Positions 5,557 to 10,016 of a stretch of 10,016 nucleotides of DNA are shown here, one piece after another. The stretch's first letter is position 1; the number at the start of each line of letters is the position of its first letter. The notes beneath the pieces are model-generated. The model had not been told where the DNA came from and made no database searches. It worked only from the letters and a program-made list of their open reading frames with translations. The DNA is taken from assembly GCA_003171235.1 (NCBI GenBank), contig PMYM01000277.1, forward strand, positions 6,578 through 16,593, given 5' to 3'. The translations under genes were made by a program, and so were the position numbers. This DNA comes from Phycisphaerales bacterium (GTDB lineage Bacteria; Planctomycetota; Phycisphaerae; SM23-33).

Positions 5557-7209
5557 ATGACCCAAGGTGCGCCTAAATCCAGAGCCACTGAACCGGCCAA
5601 GAAGGAGGGAGTTCCCCCCGATCAACCGATTAACCGATTAACCGGTCAACCATTTTCCCGCCTGGTCATGCACCTGGACATAGACGCCTTTTTCGCCTCG
5701 GTGGAGCAGTTGCTGATTCCCCGCCTGCGTGGCCGGCCGGTGATCGTGGGCAGCGGGTGCATCGCCTCCTGCTCGTACGAGGCGCGGCGGTCGGGACTGC
5801 ACGCGGGCATGTCGCTGGGGCAGGCCAGGAGCCTTTGCCCCCGGGCCGTCGTCCTCAAGGGCGATTACCAGATTTACCGCTGCTTCGCCCAGGCCGTCTG
5901 GGCCCTCTGCCGGCAGTACGCCGACACCCTGGAGACTTTCTTGGATGAAGCTTACGCCGATATGAGCGATTACTGCCATTGGGCGGCCGTGTCTTCTGGT
6001 AGCACAGGCGTCCCGCCTGTGCCTTCTGGTGGCACAGGTTTTCAACCTGTGCCGGGGAACAGGTTGCAAACCTGTTCCACCAAGAGTGGCACGGGAATCT
6101 CGCCTTTGGCTGAATGGCCAAAAATACACAGGCGGGACGCCTGTGCTACCAAACACATAATGGGCCGCTCGCCCCTGGAGATCGGCCAGGAGATCCAGCG
6201 GCGCATTCGTGAGGAGATCGGCCTGCCGGCCTCGATCGGCCTGGCGTGCAATCGCATGCTGGCCAAGATCGCTTCCGGCGCCGCCAAGCCCTCCGGGGTG
6301 GTCTGGATCCAGCCCGGCACGGAAGGTGATTACCTTGCCCCCCTGCCCATCGAGGAGATACCCGGCATCGGCGGCAAGACGGCCGGCAGGTTCCACGACA
6401 TGAACATCCGCACCGTCTCGGACCTGCGGGCCCTGCCCCGGCAAAGCCTGGAGGCGATGCTGGGCGTTCGCGGCCTGGCCATCTACGAGCGCTGCCGCGG
6501 GCGCGACGACCAGCCGGTACGCGCCAGCGGCGCCGGTGGCACAGGGATCGGGCCTCCTGTGCCACCCTCAAGCGAAGCGCAGCGTAGCTTGGGGGTGTCC
6601 GATGAGGAATCGCCGGGCAAGAATGCCGAGCCGGTCCCCAGCGAAGATCCTTCATGGCCGCCGCAAAAAACCGCGGCTGCCATGCCACCCAAAGACGCGG
6701 CCCTGCCGCCCAAAACCATCTCGCGCGAAACCACTTTTCACCAGCCCAGCAGCGAACGGGAATACATTCGCGGCATGCTGTTTTACCTGCTGGAGCGGGC
6801 GCTGCGGACGGCCCGGCAGGCGGGCCTGCTGGCCACTACGGTGGCCCTGCACATCCGCTACGATGATTTTCAGCAGCGGGAATCGGCGGCCAGGCTGGAG
6901 GAGCCCACCGACGCCGACCAGGCCGTCTTCGCCGCCGTGCTGGAGATGCTGGACCGGCTGCACACCCGGCGGGTGGCGCTGCGGCATGTGGGTTTGACGC
7001 TGGGGAATTTTCGTCCCGCCGGCAGCCGGGGAAAGCTCTTCGAGCCGCCCGCCCAGGCCCGCCGCGACCGGCTGTACAAAACCCTCGACCAGATCCGCTG
7101 CCGCTTCGGCCACGCGGCGGTCGTCTCGGGTGAATCCATCTCGCTGCTGGGACAACTGCAGCGGAACGATTACGGCTTCGTGCTGCGCACGCCCTCGCTC
7201 ACGAAATGA
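5557..7209 (+). CDS. dinB: Y-family translesion DNA polymerase (DinB/Pol IV-like) with repeat-derived insertions
   Basis: The product is 550 residues, clearly longer than the roughly 350-420 usual for Pol IV. The conserved core starts at M38 (HLDIDAFFASVEQ): D41 and D43 bind metal, F46 corresponds to the steric gate. YEARRSGLHAGM follows, then TFLDEAYADM with the catalytic D130/E131. The thumb has a helix-hairpin-helix (EEIPGIGGKTA, about 267-277), and the little-finger domain starts near KTISRETTF (386). The C-terminus ends FVLRTPSLTK. The catalytic acids are intact, so this is an active polymerase candidate, not an ImuB. Three extra segments are repeat DNA: residues about 22-32 (N-terminal extension), 147-199 (palm loop after the catalytic strand) and 327-348 (start of a roughly 60-residue linker before the little finger). 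ATG 5557 has GGAAGGA at 5544-5550. An in-frame ATG at 5668 would remove the N-terminal extension but has no nearby Shine-Dalgarno. Confidence 0.92.
   Translation: MTQGAPKSRATEPAKKEGVPPDQPINRLTGQPFSRLVMHLDIDAFFASVEQLLIPRLRGRPVIVGSGCIASCSYEARRSGLHAGMSLGQARSLCPRAVVLKGDYQIYRCFAQAVWALCRQYADTLETFLDEAYADMSDYCHWAAVSSGSTGVPPVPSGGTGFQPVPGNRLQTCSTKSGTGISPLAEWPKIHRRDACATKHIMGRSPLEIGQEIQRRIREEIGLPASIGLACNRMLAKIASGAAKPSGVVWIQPGTEGDYLAPLPIEEIPGIGGKTAGRFHDMNIRTVSDLRALPRQSLEAMLGVRGLAIYERCRGRDDQPVRASGAGGTGIGPPVPPSSEAQRSLGVSDEESPGKNAEPVPSEDPSWPPQKTAAAMPPKDAALPPKTISRETTFHQPSSEREYIRGMLFYLLERALRTARQAGLLATTVALHIRYDDFQQRESAARLEEPTDADQAVFAAVLEMLDRLHTRRVALRHVGLTLGNFRPAGSRGKLFEPPAQARRDRLYKTLDQIRCRFGHAAVVSGESISLLGQLQRNDYGFVLRTPSLTK
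5620..5651. repeat. Short tandem repeat, four 8-nt units, inside dinB
   Basis: It reads GATCAACC, GATTAACC, GATTAACC, GGTCAACC, the reverse complement of the intergenic block at 3951-3982. It encodes part of the non-conserved N-terminal extension just before the polymerase core. Confidence 0.8.
5997..6151. repeat. Compound palindromic element, family B, inserted in frame in dinB
   Basis: The ends are a perfect 25-bp inverted repeat (5997-6021 against 6127-6151). Inside are separate hairpins with 3-nt loops: GCACAGGCG/CGCCTGTGC (6002-6022), GGCACAGGTT/AACCTGTGCC (6031-6053) and GGAACAGGTT/AACCTGTTCC (6056-6078). It encodes about 53 residues (STGVPPV, TGFQPV, RRDACAT motifs) that have no counterpart in Y-family polymerases. 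There is no stop codon in frame. Confidence 0.85.
6535..6600. repeat. Second palindromic element in dinB linker
   Basis: GGTGGCACAGG (6535-6545) and CCTGTGCCACC (6556-6566) form a perfect 11-bp stem of the same GGCACAGG family as the element at 5997. It runs into a segment with CAAGC/GCTTG arms (6569-6573 and 6587-6591). It encodes part of the low-complexity Pro/Ser/Ala linker (about residues 327-348) before the little-finger domain. Confidence 0.7.
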
Positions 7210-7228
7210 CTACTTCACCGGAATTTGC

Positions 7229-7405
7229 CGCAGAGGCGCAGAGAACGCAGAGACAAACGCAGAGGAAGGAAATTGTTAACAGCAAAAAAGAAGAAATAAA
7301 CCGAGAAGACTGCTTGCTTATGGATTAAACGAGAAGCTCAGGGATACGGAAACGCCAAACAATAATTCTCTCTCTGCGTTTCTCTGCGTCCTCTGCGCCT
7401 CTGCG
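7229..7405. repeat. MITE-like inverted-repeat element between dinB and dnaE
   Basis: The 25-nt left end (7229-7253) and right end (7381-7405) are inverted copies with one mismatch, built from CGCAGAG/CTCTGCG phrases in tandem. The 127 nt between them are AT-rich and hold no gene. The element fills nearly all of the 207-bp gap between the two polymerase genes and ends 12 nt before ATG 7417. No transposase is present, so if mobile it would depend on one elsewhere. Confidence 0.65.
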
Positions 7406-7416
7406 TAGGTTTTGGA

Positions 7417-10016
7417 ATGCGTAGAAACGCCGACAAGCAAGAAATAGTGCCGCTCCGGGCATGGAGCGGGTATTCGCTGCTGCGCGGGCCGGTGACGGTG
7501 GAGCGGCTCGTCCAGCGGGCCTGCCAGTTGGGCCATGGCCCTCTGGCCCTGACCGACGTCAACAACCTTTACGGGGCCACGGTCTTTTACAAGCAGGCGA
7601 CGGCCGCGGGGCTTAAGCCAATTATCGGGGCGGAACTTTCGCCCGGAGATGGGGCAAATGGCGGCGGCACTGCCGCGCGCGACTGCGTCGTGGCCCTGGC
7701 CGCGGACGAAACCGGCTACGAAAACCTCTGCCGGCTGATAACCCGGCTACAACTGCGGAGCAATCCATACGAGCGTCCCTCAGCCAGTGCTTCGGCCGCG
7801 GCCCGCCTGCGCGGCCCCGATGGCCGCTCTGGCGCCATTGACGCCGTCTGGCGAAAACTGGGCAATGGCGGCGAGAACGGCGAAGACCCCAGCCACGTGT
7901 CGCGGGCATCTTGCCCGCGGCCACAGCGCGCGGGCGGGACGCCCGCGACACAAGATAGATCGAGTTTTCTGAATGACCTGGCGGAACTGTCTGCCGGGCT
8001 GGTCCTTATCGTGGAAGAGCCGGCCATCGCTATCGGCCTGCGCCGAGCGGGCCTGGGCGAGGGCGGGCTTTTCCTGGGGATCGATCCAGCTACACAGTCA
8101 AAATCACGCCTGCGCCGGCTGGCGGAGTTTTCCCAGCAGGCCCGCCTGCCCCTGGTCGCTACCGCCCCCGCCATGCTACTGGAGGAAGACGACCACGAAG
8201 TCGCCCGCCTGCTGGCGGCCATCCGCCTGGGCACGACGCTGGAGGGCGCCGGCGACTGCCACCTGCCCAGCCGGTCTGCCCTGATGCGCTCGCCGGGGGA
8301 ACTGGCGAGGCAGTTGGCGGATTTCCCCCAGGCCCTGGCCAACAACGCCGCGATTGCCGAGCGCTGCCAACTGGCCCTGCTGCCCCGCCGGCCGGTATTC
8401 CCCAGGTACGACTGCCCCGATGGGCTTTCGCCCTCGGCCCACCTGGGGGAGCTTTGCCGGGCCGGCATGACGCGGCGCTACGGCGCCAGCCCGCCGCCGG
8501 GGGCGCAAGATCGCCTGCGGCGCGAGCTGGCGATGATCGCAGGCCGCGGCCTGAGCGAGTATTTCCTGGTGGTGCGGGAGATCGTCGCCTACGCCCGCCA
8601 AAAGGGGCTGCCGGTGGCGGGACGCGGCAGCGGCGCCGGCAGCCTGGTGGCCTACCTGCTGGAGATCACCAACGTCTGCCCGCTGGCCTTCAACATACCC
8701 TTCGAGCGTTTCCTCAACGAGCAGCGGCGGGACTTCCCCGACCTGGACATAGACTTCTGCTGGCGCTTCCGCGACGAGGTCATCGATTTTGCCTTCCGCC
8801 GCTGGGGCGCCGCAAACGTGGCCATGGTCTCGATGCACCTGACCTTCCAGCCGCGCTCGGCCATCCGCGAGACGGCCAAGGCCCTGGGCTTGTCCAACGA
8901 CCAGATTTCGCGCCTGGAACACGGCCAGCCGCAGGGCGAGCGGGTGCTGAGCGACCGATACGAGTCGCTGCTGGAACGCTACGGGCGAAAAGCTTCGCCC
9001 CTGGATGCTCTCCTCGGCCAAGGTGTCGCGGGCGTCTCGCCCGCGCAACGCGGGCAAGATGCCCGCGACACAAATTCAGGCAATCCCGACGATCCGCTGC
9101 CGCGGATCGCCCGCCTGGCCCGCCGGCTTATGGGCCTGCCCCACAACCTCTCGGTGCACCCCGGCGGCATCGTCATCGGCAAGAAGCCCATCGACCACTA
9201 CGTTCCCATCCAGCCCGCGGCCAAGGGCGTGATGATCACCCAATACGACAAGGACGGCGTGGAGGACATTGGCCTGGTGAAGCTGGACCTGTTGGGCAAC
9301 CGCAACCTCTCCACCGTGCGCTGCGCGGGCGAGTTGGTCCGCCAGCGCCACGGCCTGTCGCTGGACGTGGAGGCCCTGCCGCCGGCCGACCCGGCCACTA
9401 TCGAGCTGCTCCGCCGGGCCGACACCGTCGGCTGCAACCAGCTCGAATCGCCGGCCATGCGCCACCTGCTGCGGCAGATGCGGCCCTCGACGGTGCGCGA
9501 CGTGATGGCCGTGCTGGCGATGATCCGCCCGGGGGCGGCCAGCATCGGCATGAAGGAGGTCTTCGTCCGCCGCCTGCGCGGGCTGGAGAAGGCCCCGGCG
9601 GGTTTTGCCCCGGTGGATGAAATTCTGCGCGAAACCTGCGGCGTGATGCTGTACGAGGACGACGTGATGCTGACGGCCTCGGCCGTCACCGGCTGCTCGC
9701 TGGCCCAGGCCGACCGCTTCCGTAAGGCCGTGCAAAAATGCCCCGACGACCAGGCCCGCCTGGCCCTGTCGCGCGAGTTCTTATCCGCCTGCGCCGCCCG
9801 CGGGGCTAGCGCCGACTACGCCAAAAACCTCTGGGTGCAGATGGCCAAGTTCAACGCCTACTCCTTTTGCCGGGCCCACGCCGCCAGCTACGCTCAACTG
9901 GCCTACGCCGGGGCGTATCTCAAGGCCCATTACCCGCTGGAGTTCTGGGCCGCCTGCCTGAACAACAACCAGTCGATGTACCACGCCCGCGTCTACCTGG
10001 AGCAGGCCAAGCGGCA
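7417..10016 (+). CDS. DNA polymerase III alpha subunit, DnaE2/ImuC-like (3' truncated)
   Basis: The frame is open from ATG 7417 (upstream stop TAA at 7363) to the right edge: 866 codons. GTG 7447 is an alternative start. The N-terminal PHP domain is degenerate: the metal motif is RAWSGYS (14-20) instead of HxHSxxS, DVNNLYG (47-53) replaces DHNGLYG, and APAM replaces the later NDVH, so no phosphatase or exonuclease activity is expected. The polymerase core is intact: GRGSGAGS (402-409), PDLDID with catalytic D444 and D446, and GLVKLDLLG with the third Asp at 624. NLSVHPGGIVI is closer to DnaE2/ImuC than to replicative DnaE1; FCRAHAASYA lies near the right edge. Two palindromic repeats are encoded in frame (residues about 161-179 and 536-552). 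It should extend DNA past lesions, probably with the Y-family polymerase upstream. The clamp-binding and tail regions lie outside the window, so subtype is not certain. Confidence 0.92.
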   Translation, partial: MRRNADKQEIVPLRAWSGYSLLRGPVTVERLVQRACQLGHGPLALTDVNNLYGATVFYKQATAAGLKPIIGAELSPGDGANGGGTAARDCVVALAADETGYENLCRLITRLQLRSNPYERPSASASAAARLRGPDGRSGAIDAVWRKLGNGGENGEDPSHVSRASCPRPQRAGGTPATQDRSSFLNDLAELSAGLVLIVEEPAIAIGLRRAGLGEGGLFLGIDPATQSKSRLRRLAEFSQQARLPLVATAPAMLLEEDDHEVARLLAAIRLGTTLEGAGDCHLPSRSALMRSPGELARQLADFPQALANNAAIAERCQLALLPRRPVFPRYDCPDGLSPSAHLGELCRAGMTRRYGASPPPGAQDRLRRELAMIAGRGLSEYFLVVREIVAYARQKGLPVAGRGSGAGSLVAYLLEITNVCPLAFNIPFERFLNEQRRDFPDLDIDFCWRFRDEVIDFAFRRWGAANVAMVSMHLTFQPRSAIRETAKALGLSNDQISRLEHGQPQGERVLSDRYESLLERYGRKASPLDALLGQGVAGVSPAQRGQDARDTNSGNPDDPLPRIARLARRLMGLPHNLSVHPGGIVIGKKPIDHYVPIQPAAKGVMITQYDKDGVEDIGLVKLDLLGNRNLSTVRCAGELVRQRHGLSLDVEALPPADPATIELLRRADTVGCNQLESPAMRHLLRQMRPSTVRDVMAVLAMIRPGAASIGMKEVFVRRLRGLEKAPAGFAPVDEILRETCGVMLYEDDVMLTASAVTGCSLAQADRFRKAVQKCPDDQARLALSREFLSACAARGASADYAKNLWVQMAKFNAYSFCRAHAASYAQLAYAGAYLKAHYPLEFWAACLNNNQSMYHARVYLEQAKR
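7897..7951. repeat. Family A palindromic element in frame in dnaE, PHP region
   Basis: The 11-bp ends GTGTCGCGGGC and GCCCGCGACAC enclose two hairpins, each with an 8-bp stem and 3-nt loop (CGCGGGCA/TGCCCGCG at 7901-7919; CGCGGGCG/CGCCCGCG at 7929-7947). The 55-nt element encodes VSRASCPR and AGGTPAT-type sequence with no stop and sits in a variable segment of the PHP domain. Confidence 0.85.
9023..9071. repeat. Family A palindromic element in frame in dnaE, polymerase core
   Basis: The same 11-bp ends as at 3036 and 7897 enclose two 8-bp/3-nt-loop hairpins (9027-9045 and 9049-9067). It is translated in a different frame from the copy at 7897, as VAGVSPAQRGQDARDT, without stop. It lies between the catalytic PDLDID strand and the third catalytic Asp (D624), in what should be a surface loop. 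Confidence 0.85.

Noticed and set aside
5557..7209. Y-family gene as ImuB
   Set aside because: ImuB lacks the catalytic acidic residues; here D41, D43, D130 and E131 are all present.
7229..7405. Insertion sequence with its own transposase
   Set aside because: The 127-nt interior has no coding capacity, so at most it is a non-autonomous element.
7897..9071. Possible frameshift or pseudogene in dnaE caused by the repeat insertions
   Set aside because: The frame stays open through both elements, and conserved motifs on either side remain in the same frame.
3036..9071. Repeats as a CRISPR array
   Set aside because: The copies are kilobases apart, palindromic, without regular spacers, and no cas gene is present.
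8454..9620. A 388-codon + strand frame overlapping dnaE
   Set aside because: It is the out-of-frame shadow of dnaE, with Arg/Pro/Ala-rich sequence; the dnaE frame carries the catalytic motifs throughout this stretch.

Overview
The window is GC-rich bacterial DNA, with GC-biased third codon positions in every real gene. It is densely packed with short palindromic and short-tandem repeats, several of them lying in frame inside coding sequence. That repeat style, the gene complement and the sparse Shine-Dalgarno signals suggest a planctomycete (perhaps Phycisphaerae-like). The taxonomic call is inference only. No rRNA, tRNA, CRISPR array, transposase or phage gene was seen.

Left part (1-3024, + strand). 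The C-terminal part of a radical SAM protein that looks like the MJ0619/Tes (GDGT-MAS) family enters from the left edge. It overlaps by ATGA a small secreted lipoprotein. A repeat-filled 239-bp gap then leads to a second, complete radical SAM/SPASM protein of about 508 residues.

Middle part (3142-5053, - strand). Read in transcription order: bacterioferritin (complete ferroxidase centre plus haem Met52), a good intrinsic terminator, a YjbQ/UPF0047 protein, a second terminator-like hairpin, and a YycJ/WalJ-like metallo-beta-lactamase-fold hydrolase. The last gene converges on the radical SAM gene across a palindromic repeat.

Right part (5187-10016). A divergent promoter region separates bacterioferritin from a + strand cassette: a small DUF6504-like protein, a catalytically intact Y-family DNA polymerase, and a DnaE-type polymerase III alpha subunit with a degenerate PHP domain that runs off the right edge. 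The layout recalls the ImuB-DnaE2 translesion mutasome, but the Y-family member keeps its catalytic acids, unlike ImuB. A near-consensus promoter (TTGACG, 17 nt, TATAGT) precedes the cassette.

The most unusual feature is the repeat load. Both polymerase genes carry repeat elements that preserve the reading frame: three in the Y-family gene and two in dnaE. Two of these families also occur between genes in this window. Separately, five loci carry blocks of imperfect 7- or 8-nt units of about 21-32 nt, recalling the STRR heptamer repeats of cyanobacteria.
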